Below, piece by piece: positions 8,110 through 15,046 of a stretch of 33,268 nt of DNA. The first letter of the stretch is position 1, and every line of letters begins with the position of its first letter. The translations under genes were made by a program, and so were the position numbers. The DNA comes from UBA947 sp031550975 (GTDB lineage Bacteria > Cyanobacteriota > Vampirovibrionia > Gastranaerophilales > Gastranaerophilaceae), in the NCBI GenBank assembly GCA_031550975.1, contig JAVBOC010000015.1, positions 1 through 33,268 on the forward strand, read 5' to 3'. Under the pieces are notes generated by a model. The model did not search any database. It had not been told where the DNA came from and saw only the letters and a program-made list of their open reading frames with translations.

Positions 8110-8593
8110 ATAAAAATACCATTTCAGGGTTTTCTAATTCGCTGTGTAAATCCACAACGGACTGCTGCAAGATCGGGTGAACAAAATCCGGTATCAATTC
8201 CATCAGAGGAACAAGCGCAAACGCCCGCAAATGCATGAATTTATGCGGGATAATAAGGTTTTCTTCGTTTATAATATCTTTGTTGTAGAACAAAATATCA
8301 ATATCAATTGTTCTATCGGTATATTCTTCGCCAATGCGTGCGACTTTGCCGAGCTGCTGTTCAATGCGCTGGCATTCAGCAAGCAGGGCTTGTGGGGAAA
8401 GATTTGTTTTAATCTCAACAATCGCGTTCACAAACCAGGTTTCGGAATTCATATCCCAAGGCTCTGTTTCATAAAATGCGGATGTACGAATAATGGTTAC
8501 CCCCTCAAGCGCGCCAAGCAAACTAGTCGCCTGCTGAACATAACCAATTCTATCTCCTAAATTCGAACCTAAGCTTAGATAAACAATTGCCAT
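8087..8593 (-). CDS. folK: 2-amino-4-hydroxy-6-hydroxymethyldihydropteridine pyrophosphokinase (HPPK)
   Basis: 168 aa from the chosen start. The enzyme transfers pyrophosphate from ATP to the pterin, giving the substrate for dihydropteroate synthase in folate synthesis. It shows the opening YLSLGSNLGDR, ETEPWDM in the substrate loop, FVNAIVEIKT, and the signature EEYTDRTIDIDILFY (the family's R-x-[LI]-D-[LI]-D-[IL] with metal-binding aspartates). The start at 8593 begins MAIVYLSLGSN as in the family. A longer frame to 8665 would add residues encoded by repeat family D and is unlikely. It lies upstream of, and overlaps, the flavoprotein gene. Confidence 0.95.
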   Translation of the reverse strand: MAIVYLSLGSNLGDRIGYVQQATSLLGALEGVTIIRTSAFYETEPWDMNSETWFVNAIVEIKTNLSPQALLAECQRIEQQLGKVARIGEEYTDRTIDIDILFYNKDIINEENLIIPHKFMHLRAFALVPLMELIPDFVHPILQQSVVDLHSELENPEMVFLYGTRVDL

Positions 8594-8635
8594 AATGGTT
8601 ATCTTAGCAGTTTTTCTAAAGGTCGTCAACCATTT

Positions 8636-8763
8636 GTCATTGCAAGGGAGCACTCTGCTTTGCAAAATTATTAAGTATCATTTTACATGAAGACGACCGT
8701 GGCAATCCAGGCAGTCATAGGACGGTTGTATTTTCTAGATTGCTTCGTGTTGCTCGCAATGAC
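8636..8763. repeat. Palindromic repeat family D
   Basis: Starts GTCATTGCAAGGGAGCA and ends TGCTCGCAATGAC, with an inner GACGACCGTGGCAATCC / TAGATTGCTTCG portion. This is the widely distributed GTCATTGCGAG-type bacterial repeat. It fills most of the gap between folK and waaA, which are divergent. Confidence 0.75.
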
Positions 8764-8788
8764 TAGAATTTTGTAGTAAAATCAAATC

Positions 8789-10093
8789 ATGATTTTATAC
8801 GGACTATTATCAACAATAATATTTTTTCTTTTGTTACCGCCTTATTATGTAATCCGGGTGATCACGAGAAAATATCTTTACGGCTGGCGCGAGAAGCTGG
8901 GAGCGGTAGAAACAATCGACACCGGAAAACCTGTAATTATGTTCCACGGGGTTTCTGTGGGTGAAGTCATTGCACTGGAAAACCTTGTTAAAAAGACAAA
9001 AGAAACATTCCCGCAAGCGAGTCTCGTTGTTACAACAGGGACAAAAACAGGCCAGGAGATTGCCCACAAAAAGTATGACGAAATTGTGGATTTGGTAACT
9101 TATTTCCCGTTTGATATCCCGTTTGCAGTGAATTCTTTTCTCAATAAGATTAATCCGTCTGTGATTTTGATTGCAGAAACCGAGATTTGGCCAAATTTTG
9201 CATATCTGGCGAATAAGAAAAACATTCCGCTTTTTATTATTAACGGCAGAATCTCAGACTCAACGTTTAAACTATATAGATTCTTAAAACCTTTCTTCAA
9301 GCAGGTTTTAAAATATTACACCAGCATCCTGACTCAAAGCGCAGAAGATAGGGATAAATTAATTAATATCGGCGCAGCACCGGAAAAAGTCGAAGTCATG
9401 GGCAACCTAAAATTTGATATAGCCCGTCATGTTGAGGCACAGCCGAAACATCTCAATGCCGCTGCGGATTGCGAAAACTTTGAGATTCTTCGCTTTGCTC
9501 AGAATGACGGAAATGATTACCGCATTATTATCGCGGGCAGCACACACAAAGGCGAAGACGAAATAATCCTGGACGCTTTCAATAAATTAAAAACTACACA
9601 TAAGGATATTAAGCTTCTGCTTGCACCACGTCATTTGAACCGCGTACAGGAAGTCTTCAACTGTTCAACCATTCAACCATTCAACTTTTCAACCGGGCTA
9701 CGTTCCAACGGAATGGAGTTCGCAAAACATGACATAATTATCCTTGATACCCTTGGAGAACTAAGCAAGGCATATTCAATATGCGACTTCGCTTTCATTG
9801 GCGGCAGCTTTAACAAGACCGGCGGACATAACCCGCTTGAAGCGGTTATATTCAACAAGCCCGTTGTTTCAGGGCCTTCAATCCATAACTTCCGCGATAT
9901 TTATGCTATTTTAGGACGTTCAAGTGCCGGCAAGGTCGTCAAAACCCCTCAAGAACTATATGAATACATGAACAAAATGCTATCTGACCCAGAATTTTAC
10001 AAAACCGCCTGTGAGGATTGCCAAACCGTCTTTGACGCTCAACGAGGCGCTTTAGACTATGTTTTAAACAAGCTCTCTACACTAATTAAATGA
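8789..10093 (+). CDS. waaA: 3-deoxy-D-manno-octulosonic acid (KDO) transferase
   Basis: 434 aa. This GT30 enzyme adds KDO from CMP-KDO to lipid A precursor at the inner-membrane face, so the organism makes LPS. An N-terminal membrane anchor (about 1-25) is followed by HGVSVGE (E59 aligns with the family's catalytic base), the ETEIWPN motif (130-136), NGRISD, GNLKFDI, a THKGE segment, DTLGEL and the C-terminal FIGGSF..GGHNPLE block. Two stretches are encoded by repeats yet keep the frame: residues 213-241 (family B, containing EILRFAQNDG) and 288-302 (octamer array, STIQPFNFST). Both lie in loops between conserved blocks, so activity is probably kept. Confidence 0.95.
   Translation: MILYGLLSTIIFFLLLPPYYVIRVITRKYLYGWREKLGAVETIDTGKPVIMFHGVSVGEVIALENLVKKTKETFPQASLVVTTGTKTGQEIAHKKYDEIVDLVTYFPFDIPFAVNSFLNKINPSVILIAETEIWPNFAYLANKKNIPLFIINGRISDSTFKLYRFLKPFFKQVLKYYTSILTQSAEDRDKLINIGAAPEKVEVMGNLKFDIARHVEAQPKHLNAAADCENFEILRFAQNDGNDYRIIIAGSTHKGEDEIILDAFNKLKTTHKDIKLLLAPRHLNRVQEVFNCSTIQPFNFSTGLRSNGMEFAKHDIIILDTLGELSKAYSICDFAFIGGSFNKTGGHNPLEAVIFNKPVVSGPSIHNFRDIYAILGRSSAGKVVKTPQELYEYMNKMLSDPEFYKTACEDCQTVFDAQRGALDYVLNKLSTLIK
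9425..9509. repeat. Palindromic repeat family B, copy 2, inside waaA
   Basis: Begins CGTCATGTTGAGGC and ends CTCAGAATGACG. Closest to the copy at 27304-27378 (shared GCCGAAACATCTCAA and GAGATTCTTCG). Translated in frame as waaA residues 213-241. Confidence 0.8.
9651..9694. repeat. Solo octamer array (family F) inside waaA
   Basis: Tandem AACCATTC-like octamers: AACTGTTC, AACCATTC, AACCATTC, AACTTTTC, then AACC. The reverse complement is the GTTGAATG/GTTGAAAA pattern of the arrays flanking the four-helix-bundle gene at 15854 and 16267, including the distinctive A-rich unit at one end. Read in frame in waaA. Confidence 0.8.
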
Positions 10094-10315
10094 TTTTTTC
10101 ACGCCTGTGCAATCACAGATTGCTTCGCTCACTATGTTCGCAACGGCGTTTCGTAGTGTCCGCCTGCCCGTAATGCTCTCGCATCCCGGCTCTGCGGACA
10201 CCGGCTCGCGCGATTTGTAAACAAATGTAAAGTTTTCCTTTCCAAAATTAAAGTTTTCATTAAAGTATGCCGTATATAGGTGTAAGGAAAAGAAATTAAG
10301 GAAAGGATGTACGCT
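10094..10315. other. Intergenic region with a degraded repeat and a hairpin
   Basis: No gene seen. GTGTCCGC (10156-10163) pairs with GCGGACAC (10194-10201). The GC-rich part (10099-10220) contains AGATTGCTTCGCTCA, like fragments of family D. AT-rich sequence from 10220 leads to the next gene. Confidence 0.55.
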
Positions 10316-11425
10316 ATGGGAATGGCAGCATCACAAGCAAGATTTTTAGGATTGACAGCTCGTAAAACTAATACAGAATACGAAGGTCAACAAATTAACC
10401 AACAACGTACAGTTTTGGGCAACCAGTCAGCTAATTACTACAACCAGTTGTTAGGAATGACAGTTCCAAAACCACCGTCTGTTAGTGATTTTACTAAGAC
10501 TGTTTATACATTCAGCGATGGCAGCCTTAATAACAGCATCACATCTATGATTGCAAAAGCTGGTGGGATGTATCAAGTAAGCTACTTGAGAGAATGGATC
10601 GACGATTTTTCAGTTGTTTCTACAACTCCATCAATCGTTTACAGAAACAAAACTTCTGTTGATCCGGATCCTGTTACTTACGATTATAGAATTGGTAATG
10701 ACACTCTTAGACAAATGAACCGTGTCAAATTAGCAGCTGATGGAACAATTGACAGCATTGAATATCCTGTTGGACAGACTGTTGCACAAGCTCGCGAAGC
10801 TCTTAAAAACAGCCACCAGCACTTCAAAAATATGACAGATCCTGAATTGGACAGAGTTTTGATTGAAGAAAGCGAAGAACTTGCTCTTCTTAAAGAAAAA
10901 GGAACTGAAAACTGGGTTATGAGATATATTGAAAACAGCAGCACAGGTGCTATGGAACCTCAGTTCTACAATTTAGACACTCTTAACGCAGCGACAACTG
11001 TATATGATGACAACGGCAGATCACAATCTTCAATCCCTGCATTCAGAATGGGTTCTGCGAAGAAAACTGACGAAGTTAAAGGCGTGGCAGCTAGAGTTGA
11101 ACAAGATACTTCAGGCAGATTGATCAACATCACTCTTGAACCTGGTACTGATAAAGAAGCTAAGTATGCGTTGACAACAAACACAGTTAAAGATGAAACT
11201 GCGTACGACGATGCAATGAACAAATACACTTACGACAAATATCAGTACGATCAAACAATTCAAGAAGTGAACGCTAAAATCGAAGTTGTTCAAGTACAAG
11301 ACAGAAACCTTGAATTAAGATTAAAACAGCTTGATACCGAGCAAAAAGCTATCCAAACTGAGATGGATGCGGTAACCAAAGTAGTTGAGAAAAACGTAGA
11401 AAAAACATTCAACACATTCGGCTAA
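10316..11425 (+). CDS. Lineage-specific protein with helical ends resembling filament/appendage subunits, function unknown
   Basis: 369 aa. The start at 10316 (MGMAASQARFLGLTAR...) is chosen because GGAAAGG ends 9 bases before it, whereas the ATG at 10307 abuts that ribosome site. The N-terminal about 45 residues and C-terminal about 70 residues are long amphipathic helices (C-terminal NLELRLKQLDTEQKAIQ), enclosing a beta-rich, Tyr/Thr/Asp-rich middle. Flagellin, hook-associated and some secreted needle proteins share this plan, with terminal helices packing together, but no flagellar gene is nearby and there is no clear homology I can name. No signal peptide is present. I believe proteins with this N-terminus recur in Gastranaerophilales genomes, but cannot verify it. 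The gene is single, with a strong terminator downstream, and its regular codon use suggests good expression. Confidence 0.85.
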   Translation: MGMAASQARFLGLTARKTNTEYEGQQINQQRTVLGNQSANYYNQLLGMTVPKPPSVSDFTKTVYTFSDGSLNNSITSMIAKAGGMYQVSYLREWIDDFSVVSTTPSIVYRNKTSVDPDPVTYDYRIGNDTLRQMNRVKLAADGTIDSIEYPVGQTVAQAREALKNSHQHFKNMTDPELDRVLIEESEELALLKEKGTENWVMRYIENSSTGAMEPQFYNLDTLNAATTVYDDNGRSQSSIPAFRMGSAKKTDEVKGVAARVEQDTSGRLINITLEPGTDKEAKYALTTNTVKDETAYDDAMNKYTYDKYQYDQTIQEVNAKIEVVQVQDRNLELRLKQLDTEQKAIQTEMDAVTKVVEKNVEKTFNTFG

Positions 11426-11549
11426 TTCGGTCATTAAGCAAACACAGAAGATTAGGGCGACTGAGGTTCATCCAGACCTCCAGCTTTAATTCGCCTGAAC
11501 TTCTAATAAAATTTAAAAAATTTCCTTTCCCTTTTCCTATTGATTTTCC

Positions 11550-11577
11550 AACGACTACTAACCTAGTCGTTTTTTTT
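11550..11577 (+). terminator. Terminator of the 10316-11425 gene
   Basis: Stem AACGACTA (11550-11557) / TAGTCGTT (11564-11571), loop CTAACC, followed by a run of T. Confidence 0.9.
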
Positions 11578-11598
11578 GCGGATTTGCGCTAGAGTGAA

Positions 11599-11688
11599 GC
11601 GTTAAATGAGCGAACAAAAGACATATTTGCGGTTCTTCAAGCTGTCCGCCGGACTTATGAGCAAATATGGATTGTGAGCGAATAACGC
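11599..11688. repeat. Nested inverted repeat
   Basis: Three concentric pairings: GCGTTA (11599-11604) / TAACGC (11683-11688), CATATTTGC (11622-11630) / GCAAATATG (11661-11669), and apical GTCC / GGAC (11644-11654). It could fold as an RNA or be a repeat of unknown family. Confidence 0.55.
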
Positions 11689-11706
11689 GGAACTCGTCTG
11701 TTCGAA

Positions 11707-11763
11707 AAAACCTCTCGGAGTGGAGCTTTTACAAGTAAAAGCGCAACGAAGGACTGAGGTTTT
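11707..11763. repeat. Inverted repeat with a central perfect hairpin
   Basis: Outer AAAACCTC (11707-11714) / GAGGTTTT (11756-11763) and inner GCTTTTAC (11725-11732) / GTAAAAGC (11735-11742). Only two bases separate the inner arms. Confidence 0.6.
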
Positions 11764-11798
11764 GAGTTGCGCATAATCCAAGAACACATGTGAGCGGT

Positions 11799-11853
11799 GC
11801 CGTTTGCCTTCTTTTGCCGAAATCTATGATTTCGTGCAAAATGGCCTCACGGC
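11799..11853. repeat. Palindromic repeat family C, copy 2
   Basis: A 55-base imperfect palindrome: GCCGTTTGCC...GCCGAAAT mirrors ATTTCGTGCAAAATGGC...ACGGC. Shares both blocks with 3141-3200. Confidence 0.75.
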
Positions 11854-11926
11854 TAAACTAAAGTATTGACAGTTTGTTAAGACAATCACATAGTGAGATA
11901 CTCTTGATTAAAAATTATATTTACAC

Positions 11927-12703
11927 CTACTCCGACTGGATCGACAAATTCATCAACTCAAGATCATCGTAATCCGCGTAAGCAGTTTGCATAAGGTTTT
12001 TACCGGTCTTAACGGTTATTTCATTTCTGCCGGGCTGGATTAACGCGTTAGGAATTTTTATGCGCTGGTTGTCGCCATTGAGGTGAACTTCTGCAATCAT
12101 ATTTCCGTTAAAATAGACTTCCATCGGACTCGAAAAAGAGTTTATGATTTTATTTTGCCCCATAGAACGTGCTAATTTTGTATCTAATCCGATAACAGAG
12201 CCTATGACAAAATAATTTACGCGGGTTGCAGCGTCAGCCGGCATGTCAAAAGTCTTGGTGAAAAACGGGCCTACGGATCTGCCTTGAAACTGGCCTGAAT
12301 TGGCGGAATTTGGGGAAAATTTATCGTCACCCAGGTGGAGCAATTCCATAGCTAGCGCGATATCTTTCGGGTTGCTTCGTTCGACCCCCAAGACGACAGG
12401 ATTCATTGCAATCGAATCGTTCACCGTTAGCGAATAAGGCTTATAACCGTCTTTTTCAACAGCAAGAAGGGTGTTGCCCTCAATTTTGATTCCTAAATCA
12501 AAAGTCCCGTCAGCGCCTGTGAAGGTGGAATAATTCTTTTTAGGCAGCGAGACTTTCGCGCCGGCTACGGGCTGACCTGTGGCAGAATCAACAACCACAT
12601 TGCTCGCGCCTGACTTGGTAACCCCGCCCGTCATGGTCTCCGCGCTCACACTCGTTAGCGCAAGTAAAAATAAACATATTAAAGTAAAAATTCTCTGGCT
12701 CAT
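11927..12703 (-). CDS. Exported protein with carboxypeptidase-regulatory-like domain
   Basis: 258 aa. Signal peptide IFTLICLFLLALTSVSAE (cleavage predicted after VSA, about residue 21). Residues of about 33-105 form a carboxypeptidase-regulatory-like/CnaB beta-sandwich (DSATGQPVAGAKVSL, FTGADGTFDLGI, VEKDGYKPYSL). Residues of about 140-255 look like a second beta domain of the galactose-binding/jelly-roll kind (MEVYFNGNMIAEVHLNG, NALIQPGRNEITV). It has no catalytic motif, so a role in adhesion or in stabilising another envelope protein is more likely. No lipobox or LPXTG. It is probably periplasmic or secreted. The gene stands alone, with gene-free DNA on its 3' side and tRNA-Leu divergent on its 5' side. 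Confidence 0.85.
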   Translation of the reverse strand: MSQRIFTLICLFLLALTSVSAETMTGGVTKSGASNVVVDSATGQPVAGAKVSLPKKNYSTFTGADGTFDLGIKIEGNTLLAVEKDGYKPYSLTVNDSIAMNPVVLGVERSNPKDIALAMELLHLGDDKFSPNSANSGQFQGRSVGPFFTKTFDMPADAATRVNYFVIGSVIGLDTKLARSMGQNKIINSFSSPMEVYFNGNMIAEVHLNGDNQRIKIPNALIQPGRNEITVKTGKNLMQTAYADYDDLELMNLSIQSE

Positions 12704-12791
12704 ATTATTTAATCCTCAGTTGCATTTTAAACATTAGGACTGAATAATAAATTAGCCTGATGCCAGGATGAGGTATGTATTCAAAAAATAT

Positions 12792-12819
12792 TTGAAATCT
12801 GAAATGTTTCTGTTATTAT
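12792..12819 (+). promoter_or_regulatory. tRNA-Leu promoter
   Basis: -35 TTGAAA (12792-12797), 16-base spacer, -10 TATTAT (12814-12819), about 50 bases before the tRNA. Confidence 0.5.
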
Positions 12820-12868
12820 TGAGAAATACCGATGTGGTGAAAATCTCAGAGGTATTTAAGAAGAACAT

Positions 12869-12954
12869 GCCGATGTGATGGAATTGGTAGACGTGCCGGA
12901 CTCAAAATCCGGTGGGGTTCACCCCCCGTGTCGGTTCGACCCCGACCATCGGCA
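12869..12954 (+). tRNA. tRNA-Leu (anticodon CAA)
   Basis: An 86-base class II tRNA with a long variable arm. Acceptor GCCGATG pairs with CATCGGC, the anticodon stem CCGGA/TCCGG encloses loop CTCAAAA with anticodon CAA, and the T-loop GGTTCGACCCC is present. CCA not encoded. It converges on the membrane-protein gene at 12963. Confidence 0.95.
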
Positions 12955-12962
12955 GATTCTTT

Positions 12963-14243
12963 TTATTTATTCTTAACTATATTGTCTTTTGCAGCAACCT
13001 TTTCAGCCTGCTCTTTTTTGTATCGGTATTTTGTAAACAACACCGACGAACCCGCAAGGAAAAATCCCATTACGCCGATTCCGAACAGCAACGGAACAGC
13101 CGTTAGAATCGTTTTTTGTTTCAACATCCGCTTGTAAACCGCACTGCTGTCAATTCTTTCTTTTGCGGCGATAATTTCAGCAGAAGCTTTCAAGTCTTTA
13201 AACGCTGTTACTTCACGGTTTTTGTTTAGGACGTCTTTGCATTTACCCATTTTAACAAGCGCTGCTTTGAAGCCTTTTTCGAGCAATTCGTTACCGCAAA
13301 CAATGTATAATCCGACAATCGGGAAGCGGAAAAGTGTTTCTTGGAAATTCTGTTTGCCGCGGTCATGCGAAGAACCCAAATAGCCAAGTCCCGCAACAGC
13401 AACGCTGGCGGTCAATTGCCCGTGCCCCATAGACAATTTGCCGTTGTTGTTTCTAAAATCAAGCCCGAAGAACTTGTTAAAGAACCCTTCTTTTTTAGTA
13501 CCCTTGAAGAATTTTGTACCCGGCGCAAGAATTGCTTCTGAGATATTTTTTAAGGCATTTGAACTTTGACCTTTTTTGACAAGCAGGGCACCGAGTCCCA
13601 GGCAGCCAAGGTAAGCCAGCCCTGCGCGGAGGATATTTTTCTTCGCGCTCTTCTCAACTTTTTTATTCAGATTTTCATCAATGTCAGCATTTTTATCAAG
13701 GTTAGCAATCTTCTCAAAATTCCCTTGTTTAAAGATTTTAAGCGTCATCAGGTTTTTAATATAGTTTTGTGCAAACAGCAGTAAAGGAACCGCCAGGCAC
13801 CCAAGCGCAATCGCGGCTTTCACAGGCATTGCGGCTTTTGTGTGTATCGCGGCATCCGCGTTGTTCATGCCTGTTTTCAACAACTCGCTCGCAGGGGTTG
13901 CAACAAGTGATTTTGCCTCTTGCGAAAGTTTTCTGGAATGAAGTTTTCTAAAGAGTTTTTCACCCAGCAATCCCGGAAAATAAAATACCAGAACGCCTTC
14001 ACCCAGTTCCAAAAACGCCGTCTCCATAAAATCCGCCGGACTTCTGGAGAAAGTTACCCGCGGAACAACGCTCGCACCGGTGTTTTGGACAAACTTATAA
14101 TGTGCTAATCCCGCGCCACCTTCTTGAAGCAGCAAGAATTTCTCCGCTGCCTGCAGCCCCATACCAAGTGCGCCAGCCGAACCGAATCGGGTGGGGGTAA
14201 ATCTATTTGCTATGTTGTTGTTTTCTATTTTTTGAGTTTTCAC
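12963..14243 (-). CDS. Lineage-specific multipass membrane protein (similar to the 5531-6910 product)
   Basis: 426 aa, family not recognised. The start is GTG at 14243, with AGGAAAT about 8 bases upstream. Hydrophobic segments lie near 80-92 (GVLVFYFPGLLGEKLF), 140-158 (AAIALGCLAVPLLLFA), 205-220 (AGLAYLGCLGLGALLV), 275-285, 300-318 (FPIVGLYIVCGNELLEK) and 375-402 (LTAVPLLFGIGVMGFFLAGS), ending in a basic tail. It matches the 5531 product in pattern: GSS-[RK]-x-KQ before a hydrophobic span and a Lys-rich helix, an early GEK/YKK membrane turn, and the final hydrophobic hairpin. Several stretches between segments are strongly charged. The role is unknown, probably in the inner membrane. No operon partner. 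Confidence 0.85.
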   Translation of the reverse strand: MKTQKIENNNIANRFTPTRFGSAGALGMGLQAAEKFLLLQEGGAGLAHYKFVQNTGASVVPRVTFSRSPADFMETAFLELGEGVLVFYFPGLLGEKLFRKLHSRKLSQEAKSLVATPASELLKTGMNNADAAIHTKAAMPVKAAIALGCLAVPLLLFAQNYIKNLMTLKIFKQGNFEKIANLDKNADIDENLNKKVEKSAKKNILRAGLAYLGCLGLGALLVKKGQSSNALKNISEAILAPGTKFFKGTKKEGFFNKFFGLDFRNNNGKLSMGHGQLTASVAVAGLGYLGSSHDRGKQNFQETLFRFPIVGLYIVCGNELLEKGFKAALVKMGKCKDVLNKNREVTAFKDLKASAEIIAAKERIDSSAVYKRMLKQKTILTAVPLLFGIGVMGFFLAGSSVLFTKYRYKKEQAEKVAAKDNIVKNK

Positions 14244-14285
14244 TTTTTTAATTTCCTAATCTAAAATTTGTACATCACTAAAGAA

Positions 14286-14305
14286 CCTGAACTTATAAGA
14301 ACAGG
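14286..14305. promoter_or_regulatory. 20-bp palindrome upstream of the 12963-14243 gene
   Basis: CCTGAACTTA / TAAGAACAGG, symmetric except for two central-flanking pairs, about 45 bases before the GTG start. It could be an operator, or the -10 region (TTATAA) embedded in symmetry. The rest of 14306-14516 shows nothing I can name. Confidence 0.3.
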
Positions 14306-14516
14306 TACGGGGCATCAATTATCATTTTAGATTATTGCCAGCACAAAACACCTGCTCTTTGAGACAGGCTCCACCAAGATTGAGTATTTAAGTTTTTGTT
14401 TGGCATGAAAATAATTCCTTTGGTTCTATGCTAACACATGCTGACACAAATTACAAGTGAGCTAAAGCTGACTTGTTGCCCTCTTTGAGTGTTTTATGAA
14501 GAAAATGTTACAAACC

Positions 14517-14966
14517 TTATACCGGAATTTTGATAACAATTTTGCGGACTTCTTTTGAGGTTTCGCAGCAATAGTTCATCATAGGTTTGTGCGCCTCGTA
14601 CGGGAAAAACATCGCAAACTTATTTGGGGTCAAATAAACACTGTTCAAAGCTGTTTGCGGGTCATCGTAAAACTCAATGTCGCGCGTCTCATCGTAAGGA
14701 ATCTGAACGGTTAAATTGTCTTTGTCGACAAAATCAATTCGCTCCGAGCCTTTTTCGAGCATGTGAATATCAATGAATTTTTGATGTGCTTCAAGCACGC
14801 AATCATCATGGTTTTTAGTGTAAAAAACACTCACGCTGCCTGTTGTTTCACCTTCAATATCGTATTTGCCCTGCACGGTTTCGACATTTGCCCCGTACAA
14901 AAATTCCAAAACTTTGTCAGAAACAACATCGTAATTTTTCAAGTTTGAAAGATCGTCAAAAATCAT
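14517..14966 (-). CDS. YhcH/YjgK/YiaL family protein (cupin-like sugar metabolism protein)
   Basis: 149 aa, typical length for the family (DUF386, EbgC-like). Recognised by VLEAHQKFIDIHMLEKGSE, the usual EAHxKYIDIQ metal-site segment, and by FAMFFPYEAHKPMM near the C-terminus, then VRKIVIKIPV as the last strand. Family members are metal-dependent beta-barrel proteins tied to sialic acid, beta-galactoside or other sugar catabolism, acting as anomerases or isomerases. The substrate here is not evident because no sugar operon surrounds the gene. Start at ATG 14966. Confidence 0.93.
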   Translation of the reverse strand: MIFDDLSNLKNYDVVSDKVLEFLYGANVETVQGKYDIEGETTGSVSVFYTKNHDDCVLEAHQKFIDIHMLEKGSERIDFVDKDNLTVQIPYDETRDIEFYDDPQTALNSVYLTPNKFAMFFPYEAHKPMMNYCCETSKEVRKIVIKIPV

Positions 14967-15046
14967 ACCGTGTCCTTATATTAATACTATTTTTTTACAA
15001 TTAAACCTATTCCAATATTGCCTTATTGCCCTATTTTTTCAGGTTA

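Larger units (their letters stand above)
11426..11926. other. Gene-free block of hairpins and repeats
   Basis: About 500 bases with no credible gene. In order: an imperfect inverted repeat 11451-11510, the terminator at 11550-11577, a nested inverted repeat (11599-11688), a hairpin (11707-11763), repeat C (11799-11853), then AT-rich DNA. A promoter-like TTGACA-17-CATAGT on the plus strand (11866-11894) has no gene after it. Confidence 0.65.

Noticed and set aside
8594..8665. Longer N-terminus for FolK
   Set aside because: The extension is partly encoded by repeat D and the family starts at the residue chosen.
11866..11894. TTGACA-17-CATAGT promoter on the plus strand
   Set aside because: No plus-strand gene follows for almost 1 kb; chance match in AT-rich DNA, or an antisense start that cannot be shown here.
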